Source: Loktanella sp. IMCC34160 (GTDB taxonomy: Bacteria > Pseudomonadota > Alphaproteobacteria > Rhodobacterales > Rhodobacteraceae). From it: a DNA stretch of 64,000 nucleotides. Below the pieces are notes generated by a model, which searched no databases, was not told the origin of the DNA, and worked only from the letters and a program-made list of their open reading frames with translations. This document shows, in pieces, positions 26,355 to 34,143 of this stretch. A program made the position numbers and the translations under genes. The stretch's first letter is position 1, and each line of letters starts with the position of its first letter. The stretch covers positions 124,001 through 188,000 of the forward strand of contig NZ_SELP01000004.1 of assembly GCF_004145845.1 (NCBI RefSeq), written 5' to 3'.

Positions 26355-26831
26355 CTAGCGCATCCGCGCCATCAGGTTGTCCTTGACGATGAACTGGTGA
26401 TAGAGCGCCGCGCCGATGTGCAGCAGGATCAGCACCATCCCAAGCTGGAACAGGGGTTCATGAAACTCGGCCGCCGCCTCGATCCCGGCGCCAATGGCCA
26501 GCATCCCGGTAATCGGCAGGGCAAAGATCACGACATATAGACCGACATGCGTGAGCTTGGCCGCGAGGTCCTGAAGTTTCGGTGCAGGCACCGGGGCAGG
26601 GGCACCTTTGGTCAGCCGAAGGATGATCCGCAGAACCGCCAGCGCCAGGATCGTCAGACCCACAAGCTGGTGCACGCGCGCGCCGCCCTCGATCACGGCG
26701 GTGCCACCGTCTTCGACGACGTCCCAAGCTTCGCCCATCGCCTCGTGGGTGATGAAGCTGACAATCATCAGGGCCGCGATGGCCCAATGCAGGATGATCT
26801 GAAGGCGGCTGTATTTTTCGGGATTTGCCAT
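26355..26831 (-). CDS. Cytochrome b561 family protein
   Basis: 158 residues with four predicted membrane helices, matching the bacterial cytochrome b561 (CybB) family: N-terminal YSRLQIILHWAIAALMIVSF with the first haem His, ARVHQLVGLTILALAVLRI with the second, then KLTHVGLYVVIFALPITGML and ILLHIGAALYHQFIVKDNL with the other His ligands. Such proteins are di-haem membrane electron carriers oxidising ubiquinol. A single gene between two convergent/tandem units. Confidence 0.9.
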   Translation of the reverse strand: MANPEKYSRLQIILHWAIAALMIVSFITHEAMGEAWDVVEDGGTAVIEGGARVHQLVGLTILALAVLRIILRLTKGAPAPVPAPKLQDLAAKLTHVGLYVVIFALPITGMLAIGAGIEAAAEFHEPLFQLGMVLILLHIGAALYHQFIVKDNLMARMR

Positions 26832-26947
26832 GGTCGGGCCCTTTTTACATGGTCTCTTCGACTGATCTACGCCGAGCGGCGCAATTTCCGTCGAAACCTT
26901 AGGCCGCGATTTCGCGCCCGTCCATCGCGCAGACGGGCGCCCCTGTT

Positions 26948-27178
26948 TCAGTGAACGGTGACCGGGGTCATGTCATGTTGCCGCGCAAGGACAAAGGCCA
27001 TCGTCCGGTCAGCCACCAGCGCCAGCCGGTCGCCGTCGGTGTTGTGCACGGCGAACAGCTGCTTCAGCCCGCCGGCCTCTGCTTGGGCCTGAACATCTGC
27101 GGGCAGGTCATCCACATTGACCGGGCGGATATAAACGATGCCCTGTCCAAATGTGCTCAGGTCGAATTTCGTGTTCAT
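26948..27178 (-). CDS. DUF1150 family protein
   Basis: 76 residues matching DUF1150: YIRPVNVDDLPADVQAQA, LFAVHNTDGDRLALVADRTMAFVLARQHDM. The family is restricted to alphaproteobacteria and is repeatedly found beside a small heat-shock protein gene, as here, where the ATG overlaps the hsp20 stop by four bases. Function unknown; co-expression with Hsp20 under heat-shock control is inferred. Confidence 0.9.
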   Translation of the reverse strand: MNTKFDLSTFGQGIVYIRPVNVDDLPADVQAQAEAGGLKQLFAVHNTDGDRLALVADRTMAFVLARQHDMTPVTVH

Positions 27179-27597
27179 TTCGCACCTCCCTTCCGGATCT
27201 TGATGGTCTGAACAACGGTGTCGGGGACGCGGCGGTTCAGGTCGACGTGCAACAGGCCGTTTTCGATGATCGCTTCGCCCACATCCACCCCATCGGCCAG
27301 AACAAAGGACCGCTGGAACTGCCGCGCGGCAATTCCGCGGTGCAAAAAGATGCGGCCCTCGCTGTCATCCGACTGGCGGCCCCGGATGACAAGCTGGTTG
27401 TCCTCGACGGTGATTGACAGATCGGTTTCGGCAAACCCGGCGACCGCAAGGGTGATCCGGTAGGACCGGTCCGAGGTCTGTTCGATGTTATAGGGGGGAT
27501 AGCCGTCGTTGCCCGATTTGGCGGTCCGCTCGACCAGCCGTTCAAGCTGTTCAAATCCAAGAAGGAACGGATGCGTTCCAAGGGTCAGTTTCGTCAT
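27175..27597 (-). CDS. Hsp20-family small heat-shock protein
   Basis: 140 residues. The alpha-crystallin domain (about 33-130) runs YNIEQTSDRSYRITLAVAGFAETDLSITVEDNQLVIRG, then a basic FLHRGIAARQFQRSFVLADGV segment and ENGLLHVDLNRRVPD, the IbpA-type pattern. It is an ATP-independent holdase that prevents aggregation. It begins a two-gene unit with DUF1150, and a heat-shock sigma-like promoter is visible upstream (27661-27691). Confidence 0.95.
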   Translation of the reverse strand: MTKLTLGTHPFLLGFEQLERLVERTAKSGNDGYPPYNIEQTSDRSYRITLAVAGFAETDLSITVEDNQLVIRGRQSDDSEGRIFLHRGIAARQFQRSFVLADGVDVGEAIIENGLLHVDLNRRVPDTVVQTIKIRKGGAK

Positions 27598-27660
27598 GCG
27601 ACATGTCCTTTGTCAAAGCGACCGATGTCCGGATGGCCCCGATTGCGGCGGCCTGACTTG

Positions 27661-27691
27661 AAATATGGGCAGCAGGCCGCCCCGGTGCAAG
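27661..27691 (-). promoter_or_regulatory. Candidate RpoH-type promoter of hsp20
   Basis: On the minus strand CTTGCA (27691-27686) is followed after 16 bases by CCCATATTT (27669-27661), close to the heat-shock sigma consensus CTTGAA...CCCCATnT. The start codon is 63 bases downstream of the -10. Recognised by eye; the gene content supports it. Confidence 0.45.
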
Positions 27692-27759
27692 AGGAAGGGC
27701 TAGGCGAAACGCCTGCCAGCCCTTATCTTGGGGTGCAGGAAACAGGTTCGGGCCCACCG

Positions 27760-27978
27760 ATGAACAAATCAGCGAAAATGGAACAGCTCGAGGTGCTCCG
27801 GGTCGAACTGGAGATCTTCAAGCAACAGCATCGCGATCTGGACGAAGCGATTCATGCCCTGGAAGAGCGGGGCACCGGTGACCTGCTGACGATTCGGCGC
27901 TTGAAGAAGCAGAAGCTCGCGCTGAAGGACAAGATTGCCCGGATCGAAGACCGGATTTTGCCCGATATCATCGCCTGA
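27760..27978 (+). CDS. DUF465 (YdcH-like) protein
   Basis: 72 residues from ATG 27760 (MNKSAKMEQLEVLRVELE); Met7 is an alternative start. It is a short helical hairpin with the DUF465 signature: KQQHRDLDEAIHALEE, then LTIRRLKKQKLALKDKIARIED. The family is widespread in proteobacteria and its role is not known. Divergent from hsp20 and convergent with the HisA paralogue; a shared hairpin lies just downstream. Confidence 0.85.
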   Translation: MNKSAKMEQLEVLRVELEIFKQQHRDLDEAIHALEERGTGDLLTIRRLKKQKLALKDKIARIEDRILPDIIA

Positions 27979-27981
27979 ACG

Positions 27982-28007
27982 AAAAAGGCCGCCCGGTCGG
28001 GGCGGCC
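27982..28007 (-). terminator. Terminator of the HisA-paralogue gene
   Basis: GGCCGCCC (27987-27994) pairs with GGGCGGCC (28000-28007); on the minus strand the stem is followed by five T (A-run 27982-27986). It starts 23 bases after the hisA-like stop and is also just downstream of the DUF465 stop. Confidence 0.85.
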
Positions 28008-28029
28008 CTCTGATCTATGCTCACGCCCT

Positions 28030-28776
28030 TCAGACGAAAGGCGCGGTCGCTTCCTTGCCCGCACCGGCGACGGCCAATGCCTCGCCCAGATCAACGGACC
28101 GGTCGAACAGCGACCGGCCAATGATGGTGCCGGACACGCGCGGGACGTATTTCAGGCGGCTGATGTCATCCAGCGACCGGATGGTGCCGCGCGCGATCAC
28201 CGGCGCGCTGGCCAGCTCGGCGGCGCGGGTGATCATCGCCAGCGAGGCATCGCTTTCCGCGATATCCGCGTCGATGTCGGTGACGATCATCGCTGCCAGC
28301 GGGTCACGGTCGAACTGGCGGATGAAATCCTCGGGGGCGAAGGCCGTGCTTTCGCGCCATCCGCCGGACATGACCTTGCCCTTGTAGACATCGACCGCGA
28401 CGACGATCTGGTCGGGATAGGCATGGGCCGCGTCCTTGACCAACTGCGGCTGGGTCACGGCGGCAGAGCTGATGACGATGCGGCCCGCGCCGGCCTCGGC
28501 CCAATGGGCGATCTGGTCCATGGACTTCACGCCGCCGCCATATTGCACCGGAATGCCCACCGCGCGGATGATCTCTTGCACCAGATCGGCGTTGGTTTCT
28601 TCATTCCCGGCGACCGCATCGAAGTCGGTCAGGTGCATCCAGCTGGCCCCGGCGGCGGCAAAGCTGCGGGCCCGGTCAACCGGGTTCACGTGCCAGATTT
28701 GCGGCTCTTCCAGCCGGCCGCGATGCAGGCTGACGCAGCGGCCCTTTTGCAGTTCGATGGTGGGGTAGATGATCAT
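28030..28776 (-). CDS. HisA-like (ProFAR isomerase family) TIM-barrel protein
   Basis: 248-residue HisA/HisF-type half-barrel repeat protein. It aligns along the whole length with HisA (phosphate-binding VQYGGGVKS near residue 78 and GTIIGRSLF near 222), but the N-terminal catalytic Asp of canonical HisA (PAIDL) is Glu8 here (YPTIELQKG); Asp129 in VVAVDV, the second catalytic position, is kept. It is not beside any other his gene. Related lone copies with PTIEL occur in Rhodobacterales as I recall, so this may be a paralogue with changed function rather than the pathway enzyme. Automatic annotation would call it HisA. Confidence 0.8.
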   Translation of the reverse strand: MIIYPTIELQKGRCVSLHRGRLEEPQIWHVNPVDRARSFAAAGASWMHLTDFDAVAGNEETNADLVQEIIRAVGIPVQYGGGVKSMDQIAHWAEAGAGRIVISSAAVTQPQLVKDAAHAYPDQIVVAVDVYKGKVMSGGWRESTAFAPEDFIRQFDRDPLAAMIVTDIDADIAESDASLAMITRAAELASAPVIARGTIRSLDDISRLKYVPRVSGTIIGRSLFDRSVDLGEALAVAGAGKEATAPFV

Positions 28777-29008
28777 CCTGACCTCCGCTGAAATGTGGAA
28801 TCCGATGTCGCGCTAGGGGCGAGTCGCCCCGACCCTAGGGCCCATGATACAGCATGGATCGCGCAAAAGCGGCACTTTGGCAGCGTGCAGCGGGGAAGCG
28901 GCCCGGCGATGCGGCCTGTTGCGGCCGCGGTTCCTCTCTGGGGATTGCCATTTTGCCCCGCGCTGCCCTATAGACGCGCTGATCCAATTCAGATGACGAG
29001 GACGACCC

Positions 29009-29758
29009 ATGGCCGGCCATTCCAAATGGGCGAATATTCAGCACCGCAAGGGGCGGCAGGACGCCGCCCGGTCCAAGCTTTTCTCCAAGCTTGCCAAGGA
29101 AATCACCGTGGCGGCAAAGATGGGCGACCCGGACCCGGACAAGAACCCCCGCCTGCGTCTTGCGGTGAAGGAAGCCAAGTCGCAATCGGTCCCCAAGGAC
29201 GTGATCGAACGCGCGATCAAGAAATCGCAGGGCGGCGAGGGCGATGATTACGAAGAAATCCGCTACGAAGGCTATGGCCCCGGCGGTGTCGCCGTCATCG
29301 TCGAGGCGATGACCGACAACCGCAACCGGACCGCCTCGGTCGTGCGGTCGACCTTTGGCAAGCATGGCGGCAACCTTGGGGAAACCGGCTCGGTCGGCTT
29401 CATGTTCGATCGCAAGGGCGAAGTCGTCTACCCGGCCTCTGTCGGCGACGCGGACACGGTGATGATGGCTGCGATCGAAGCCGGGGCCGAGGACGTCGAA
29501 AGCGATGACGACGGCCACGTGATCTATTGCGCCGATACCGACCTGAACGAGGTCTCCACCGCGCTGGAAGCCACCCTGGGCGAGTCGGAATCGACCAAGC
29601 TGGTCTGGAAACCCACAACCACCGCCGAACTGGACCTTGAAGGGGTTCAGAAGCTGATGCGGCTGGTCGAGGTGTTGGAAGACGACGACGACGTGCAGCG
29701 CGTCACCACCAACATGGAAGCCTCGGACGAGGTCATGGAACAGTTCGCCAATTCCTGA
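29009..29758 (+). CDS. yebC: YebC/PmpR-family translational/transcriptional regulator
   Basis: 249 residues beginning [28 protein letters not shown], the universal YebC start. The rest matches, with [52 protein letters not shown] and [11 protein letters not shown]. Family members have been described as transcription factors and recently as ribosome-associated factors relieving stalling. Located before a clear terminator; in other proteobacteria it often sits by ruvC, but not here. Confidence 0.95.
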   Translation: MAGHSKWANIQHRKGRQDAARSKLFSKLAKEITVAAKMGDPDPDKNPRLRLAVKEAKSQSVPKDVIERAIKKSQGGEGDDYEEIRYEGYGPGGVAVIVEAMTDNRNRTASVVRSTFGKHGGNLGETGSVGFMFDRKGEVVYPASVGDADTVMMAAIEAGAEDVESDDDGHVIYCADTDLNEVSTALEATLGESESTKLVWKPTTTAELDLEGVQKLMRLVEVLEDDDDVQRVTTNMEASDEVMEQFANS

Positions 29759-29783
29759 ATATTACAGAACAGGCAAGAATCTG

Positions 29784-29817
29784 CGACCCGGTGCCTACGC
29801 GCCGGGTCGTTTCTTTT
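29784..29817 (+). terminator. Intrinsic terminator after yebC
   Basis: CGACCCGGTGC and GCGCCGGGTCG form an 11-bp stem (one wobble) with loop CTAC, followed by TTTCTTTT. It lies 25 bases after the stop codon. Confidence 0.85.
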
Positions 29818-29887
29818 CATGGCTTCCCATGAATGGCGGCTTGCCCCAAGATCAGCCAATAGTTGAACTGATAGCTTGGTGTTTTTC

Positions 29888-30622
29888 ATGACCAGTCCTT
29901 TCCGGCCTTTCGCCACAATCGCCGCCGCATATGTCGCGTCCATGACGTTGATTTCCTGTGTGCCGGAAAGCCCCGCTACGACCATGCCAACCCGTGCCGA
30001 ACGCGGTGCCGCCATCTTTGCCGAATGCGTTGCGACACAGTGTGAGACGCTCAACCTCGATCGAGCAACTTTAGAAGACTATTCGACGCTGGGTGGTCTG
30101 GACCACGTGACCGCCCTGATGATCAGCTACTCGGATTTTGACGACTTGTCCGATATCGCGGAAATGGATCAACTGACCGAGCTGCACATCGGCTGGACAG
30201 AAGTCTCGGACTTGTCATTGCTGAAGGCCTTCCCGAACCTAAGGCTACTTCACGCCCAACAGCTTGCCGAGGGCGCCGACCTTTCCGCGATCGGACAACT
30301 GAGCGGGCTTGAGGAGCTTGGGGTTGGGGATCGCTCCACAACCGATATCGGCTTTGTCTCTGGTCTGAGCTCGCTGCGCGCGTTGGATATCTCTGAAAGC
30401 GGTGTGTCCGACTTGTCGCCGCTCGAGGGCCTGCACAAACTTGAAAGACTGGATCTTGGTTGGATTTCGGTGACGGACCTTGGGCCTTTGATGAGACTGC
30501 CCAACCTAAAGCAGGTGAGCGTCACCCTGTATGACCGCGACGAAGAATTCCGGGCACAGGTTCAGGCGCTGAGAGATCGTGGGGTCGAAGTGACGGAAAT
30601 CGAAGTGATTGTGATGTGCTAG
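29888..30622 (+). CDS. Leucine-rich-repeat lipoprotein
   Basis: 244 residues from ATG 29888; signal peptide with lipobox LISC (Cys24). From about residue 60 it contains six or more LRR units of the internalin-like 21-23 residue type: LGGLDHVTALMISYSDFDDLSDI, MDQLTELHIGWTEVSDLSLL, FPNLRLLHAQ, LSGLEELGVGDRS, LSSLRALDISESGVSDLSPL, LHKLERLDLGWISVTDLGPL, LPNLKQVSV. Such surface repeats usually bind proteins; no ligand can be named. It has lower GC and less biased codons than its neighbours, hinting at less conserved or acquired DNA. Convergent with the following EamA gene. Confidence 0.8.
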   Translation: MTSPFRPFATIAAAYVASMTLISCVPESPATTMPTRAERGAAIFAECVATQCETLNLDRATLEDYSTLGGLDHVTALMISYSDFDDLSDIAEMDQLTELHIGWTEVSDLSLLKAFPNLRLLHAQQLAEGADLSAIGQLSGLEELGVGDRSTTDIGFVSGLSSLRALDISESGVSDLSPLEGLHKLERLDLGWISVTDLGPLMRLPNLKQVSVTLYDRDEEFRAQVQALRDRGVEVTEIEVIVMC

Positions 30623-30632
30623 GGGTTGGACC

Positions 30633-31538
30633 CTAGACCTTCGTTTCCGCCGGGGCAGGGGTGATCCGCCGTTTCGCCCGCGCCTCGCGCCAGGTGATGA
30701 AGCTGACCGATCCGACGATCACCAGCCCGCCGGCGACGACCCAGCCGTCCACGGCCTCGCCGAAGACGACAGCGCCCAGCGTCACCGCCCAGACCAGTTG
30801 CAGGAAGGTCACCGGCTGCGTCACGGTCAGCGGTGCGGCGGCAAAGGCAAGGGTCATGGTGTAATGCCCGGCGGTGGCGAAACAGGCGACGCCGAACAGC
30901 CAGAGGCATTGTTCCAGCGTCGGCGTAACCCAGACCGCGGCGGCGAAGGGCGCAAGCCCGATGGTGACGGTGATCGACAGCATCCCCACCACGACCGCCG
31001 GTTTCACCTCTCCGGACAGTTGCTTGGCCAGCATGTAGCCGACCGCGAACAGCGCGGCGGTGGCCAGCATGGCGATGTGACCCGGTTCCAACTCGCGTGC
31101 GCCGGGCCGCAGGATCAGAAGCGCCCCGCAGAGCGCGATCAGCACAGCGGCCAACCTGCGGGGCGGCAGTTTTTCCCCCATGAACAGGGCCGCGCCAAGG
31201 GTCACATAGACCGGGTTGAGGTAGTTGAGCGCCGTCACCTCGGCAATCGGGATGCGGGCCATGGCGAAGAACCACAGGATCACCGCCAGCGTATGCGCCA
31301 CCCCGCGCGCGGCGAACAGACCCAATTGGCGCCGTGTCAGACGGGCGGCAAGGATCGGGCGGATCATCGGGATCAGGAAGACGATGCCAAGGGCATAGCG
31401 CAGAAAGGCCGCCTCGGCCGCGGGCACGTCATCGCCCACATGTTTCACAAGCGCGGTGACGGCAACGAAGTTCAGCCCCGTCACCACCATCCAGAACACC
31501 CCGGCCAGCGGCCGGTCCTGTCTCACGCCTGTCGTCAT
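30633..31538 (-). CDS. EamA/DMT-family transporter
   Basis: 301 residues, ten predicted membrane helices in two EamA halves: FLRYALGIVFLIPMIRPILA and VAVILWFFAMARIPIAEVTALNYLNPVYVTLGAALFMGEKL in the first, FATAGHYTMTLAFAAAPLTVTQPVTFLQLVWAVTLGAVVFGEAV in the second, each ending in the GE motif before a last helix. The AxxP/EVTALNYLNPVY pattern is that of RhaT/YdcZ-like exporters. Substrate unknown. It lies downstream of argO on the same strand, 40 bases away, and may be co-transcribed with it. Confidence 0.88.
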   Translation of the reverse strand: MTTGVRQDRPLAGVFWMVVTGLNFVAVTALVKHVGDDVPAAEAAFLRYALGIVFLIPMIRPILAARLTRRQLGLFAARGVAHTLAVILWFFAMARIPIAEVTALNYLNPVYVTLGAALFMGEKLPPRRLAAVLIALCGALLILRPGARELEPGHIAMLATAALFAVGYMLAKQLSGEVKPAVVVGMLSITVTIGLAPFAAAVWVTPTLEQCLWLFGVACFATAGHYTMTLAFAAAPLTVTQPVTFLQLVWAVTLGAVVFGEAVDGWVVAGGLVIVGSVSFITWREARAKRRITPAPAETKV

Positions 31539-31578
31539 GGCGCCATAGGCGCACGGGAAGGCGGGGGGTGCAAGGGGC

Positions 31579-32184
31579 CTATCCCTTCAGGATCAGCCCG
31601 GCGGCGATGGACCACATGACACAGCCGATCACCACGTCGAGCACTCGCCACGCCATCGGCCGCGCAAACAGCGGTGCGAGAAGCCGCGCGCCATAGCCCA
31701 GCATGAAGAAGAACGCGAAGGATGCGGCAATGGCCCCGGCGCCAAAGGCCCGCTCCTGCCCCGGGAACCCCTGCGCGATGGACCCAAGCAAGACCACCGT
31801 GTCCAGATAGACGTGCGGGTTGAGCCATGTGAAGGCGAGGCAAGTCAGCACCGCCGCCCCAAGGCTCAATCCCCTGTCCGCCGTCGGGTCCAGCGCCGCG
31901 CCGCCACGGAGCGCCGCCCGGAACGACAGCGCACCATAGACGATCAGGAAACTGGCCCCAAGCCAACGCATGACCGGGGCCAACCCCGGCAACACATCGG
32001 CCACCCCGGCAAACCCCCAGACCCCGACAGAGATCAGGACTGCATCGGACAGTGCGCAGGTCAGCACCAGTGGCAAGACATGCGCCCGCCGCAACCCCAT
32101 TTTCAGGACAAAGGCGTTTTGCGCCCCGATGGCCATGATCAGGGAAAACGACAGGCCAAACCCTGTGAAGAACGTGCCGAGCAT
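31579..32184 (-). CDS. argO: LysE/ArgO-family basic amino-acid exporter
   Basis: 201 residues, five to six membrane helices. The start GFGLSFSLIMAIGAQNAFVLKMGLRRAHVLP is the LysE/ArgO signature, with the SDAVLISVGVWG and LVFLTWLNPHVYLDTVVLLGS-type segment (here TWLNPHVYLDTVVLLGSIA) conserved. These proteins export L-arginine or L-lysine. Its divergent neighbour is an ArgP-type LysR regulator, the known activator of argO, which strengthens the call. Confidence 0.92.
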   Translation of the reverse strand: MLGTFFTGFGLSFSLIMAIGAQNAFVLKMGLRRAHVLPLVLTCALSDAVLISVGVWGFAGVADVLPGLAPVMRWLGASFLIVYGALSFRAALRGGAALDPTADRGLSLGAAVLTCLAFTWLNPHVYLDTVVLLGSIAQGFPGQERAFGAGAIAASFAFFFMLGYGARLLAPLFARPMAWRVLDVVIGCVMWSIAAGLILKG

Positions 32185-32240
32185 TTGTGCACCCTTTTGC
32201 GGTCTTGGCCGGGATAGCTGCCGGAAATGAATAAGGAAAA

Positions 32241-32278
32241 TGAATTGATTTTAGCGCTCATTAGTGAAACTTAATTCA
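32241..32278. promoter_or_regulatory. argO-argP intergenic dyads (candidate ArgP site)
   Basis: The 95-base divergent region is strikingly AT-rich. It contains TGAATT (32241-32246) and AATTCA (32273-32278) as outer arms, a central AGCGCT palindrome (32253-32258), and an ATTAGTGAAACTTAAT dyad (32260-32275). LysR-type activators bind such dyads next to the promoter of the gene they control. The assignment is based on position and symmetry only. Confidence 0.45.
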
Positions 32279-32279
32279 C

Positions 32280-33158
32280 ATGCTGGATTACGATGCCCTT
32301 TCTGCCCTTGCCGCCGTCCTGCGCACCGGATCGTTCGACCGGGCGGCGGCGCAGCTTGGGGTGACGCCCTCGGCCGTGTCGCAGCGGATCAAGGGGCTGG
32401 AGGACCGGATGGGGGCCACGCTGGTGCTGCGGGGGCAGCCCTGCGCCGCCACGCCCACCGGCGCGCGGCTGCTGCGCCATCTCGACGACGTGGCGCTGAT
32501 GGAGCAGGGGCTGGCCCGCGATCTGGGCACGCCCGCCAGCCCCCGGCCCACGGTGCGGATTGCGGTGAACGCCGACAGCCTTGCCACCTGGTTCCTGCCC
32601 GCCATCGCCCGCGTACCGGACATGCTGTTCGAGCTGGAGATAGATGATCAAGACCATTCCGACGTCTGGCTGCGCAAGGCCGAGGTGGCGGCTGCGGTCA
32701 CGGCGCGGGCCACCCCGGTGCAGGGCTGTGACAGCATCGCGCTGGGCACCCTGTCCTATGTTGCGACCGCAAGCCCCGGCTTTGTCGCCCGCTGGTTCCC
32801 CAAGGGCGCGACGGCCACGGCGTTGGGGCAGGCCCCGGCGCTGGTCTTCTCGCTGAAGGACCGGTTGCAGCAGGATTGGGTGACAAAGGTCGCGGGGCAG
32901 CGGGTGGCCCTGCCCGCGCACCGGATCGCATCCAGCCACGATTTCCGCCGCGCCGCGATCCTTGGGCTGGGCTGGGGCATGAACCCCGAACCCCTTGTCG
33001 CCGAAGATATCGCCGCGGGGCGGCTGGTCGCCATCGCGCCCGAGACGATGGAAACCCCGCTTTATTGGCAGGTCAGCCGTCTGTCGGCGCCCGCGCTTGC
33101 GCCCCTGACCCGCGCGATCCGGGAAACCGCCCGCAAGATGCTGCTGCAAAGCCGATAA
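32280..33158 (+). CDS. argP: LysR-family regulator ArgP
   Basis: 292 residues. N-terminal LysR winged helix (residues 3-60: YDALSALAAVLRTGSFDRAAAQLGVTPSAVSQRIKGLEDRMGATLV), followed by an effector domain. ArgP-specific features are RGQPCAATPTGARLLRHLDDVALME, VNADSLATWFLPAI and the C-terminal HDFRRAAILGLGWGMNPEPLV. In E. coli ArgP activates argO with arginine and is blocked by lysine. The divergent argO gene supports the same circuit here. Confidence 0.92.
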   Translation: MLDYDALSALAAVLRTGSFDRAAAQLGVTPSAVSQRIKGLEDRMGATLVLRGQPCAATPTGARLLRHLDDVALMEQGLARDLGTPASPRPTVRIAVNADSLATWFLPAIARVPDMLFELEIDDQDHSDVWLRKAEVAAAVTARATPVQGCDSIALGTLSYVATASPGFVARWFPKGATATALGQAPALVFSLKDRLQQDWVTKVAGQRVALPAHRIASSHDFRRAAILGLGWGMNPEPLVAEDIAAGRLVAIAPETMETPLYWQVSRLSAPALAPLTRAIRETARKMLLQSR

Positions 33159-33239
33159 TTCGGGGCAATGCCCCCTCGCCCCCGGGGGCGGGTTTGCCTA
33201 TAAGCGTTGGGAATCCCGCATTGCCCATGGAGCTGCCCC

Positions 33240-34028
33240 ATGCCGTCCGAACTGTCCCCGATCGACAAGGCCAAATTCGTCGCCGCCAAACGGGCGACCC
33301 AATATGTCGAAAGCGGCATGAAGGTGGGGCTTGGCACCGGGTCCACCGCCGCGTGGCTGGTCCGCTGCCTGGGCGACATGGTTCAGAACGAAGGGCTGAA
33401 GATCAAGGGCGTGCCGACGTCGTCGCGCACCGCCGAACTGGCCCGGCAGGTCGGGATCGAGGTGATCTCGCTGGACGAGGCGAAGTGGCTGGACGTGACC
33501 ATCGACGGGGCGGACGAGTTTGACCCGAACCTGAACCTGATCAAGGGCGGCGGCGGTGCCCATCTTCAGGAGAAGATCGTGGCAACGGCAAGCGACCAGA
33601 TGGTCGTGATCACCGATGCGACCAAGCAGGTCGAAACTCTGGGGGCCTTCCCGCTTCCGCTCGAGGTGATCCCCTTCGGCTGGCAGACCACCAAGACGCT
33701 TGTTGAGGAGGTCCTGATCGGCATGGATGTTCTGGGCCGGACCACCAGCCTGCGGATGAACGGCGACGCACCTTTCATCACCGACGAAGGCAACCATATC
33801 CTTGATCTGCATCTGAATCGCATCGGCAACGCCCGGCAGCTCAGCCTTGTGCTGAACCAGATCCCCGGCGTGGTCGAAAACGGCCTGTTCATCGATATCT
33901 GCGACGCGGTGGTGATCGGCTATGGCGATGGCCGCGTGGAAGTGCGCGACATCAACGAAGGATCGGTCGAGAAGGAAAAATTCGACTTCCTGGACGACGA
34001 CAACCTGTTTTCCGATCTCGGGGACTGA
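33240..34028 (+). CDS. rpiA: Ribose-5-phosphate isomerase A
   Basis: 262 residues from ATG 33240. RpiA motifs: GLGTGSTAAWLV (phosphate loop), SSRTAELARQVGI, the catalytic DGADEFDPNLNLIKGGGGAHLQEKI and the later KQVETLGAFPLPLEVIPFGW. It interconverts ribose-5-phosphate and ribulose-5-phosphate in the pentose-phosphate pathway. Length is slightly above the E. coli enzyme owing to a C-terminal acidic tail. It precedes gor by 115 bases on the same strand. Confidence 0.96.
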   Translation: MPSELSPIDKAKFVAAKRATQYVESGMKVGLGTGSTAAWLVRCLGDMVQNEGLKIKGVPTSSRTAELARQVGIEVISLDEAKWLDVTIDGADEFDPNLNLIKGGGGAHLQEKIVATASDQMVVITDATKQVETLGAFPLPLEVIPFGWQTTKTLVEEVLIGMDVLGRTTSLRMNGDAPFITDEGNHILDLHLNRIGNARQLSLVLNQIPGVVENGLFIDICDAVVIGYGDGRVEVRDINEGSVEKEKFDFLDDDNLFSDLGD

Positions 34029-34143
34029 CCGCCGGCGGGGCAGGGCGGAACATCGCAATTGCGTGTTCCCGACCCGCCCGGGCTTGCCCCGGCAGGCACC
34101 GCAGCCCAAGTAGGCGGGGCACAGAATGGAAGGACAGGCAAGA

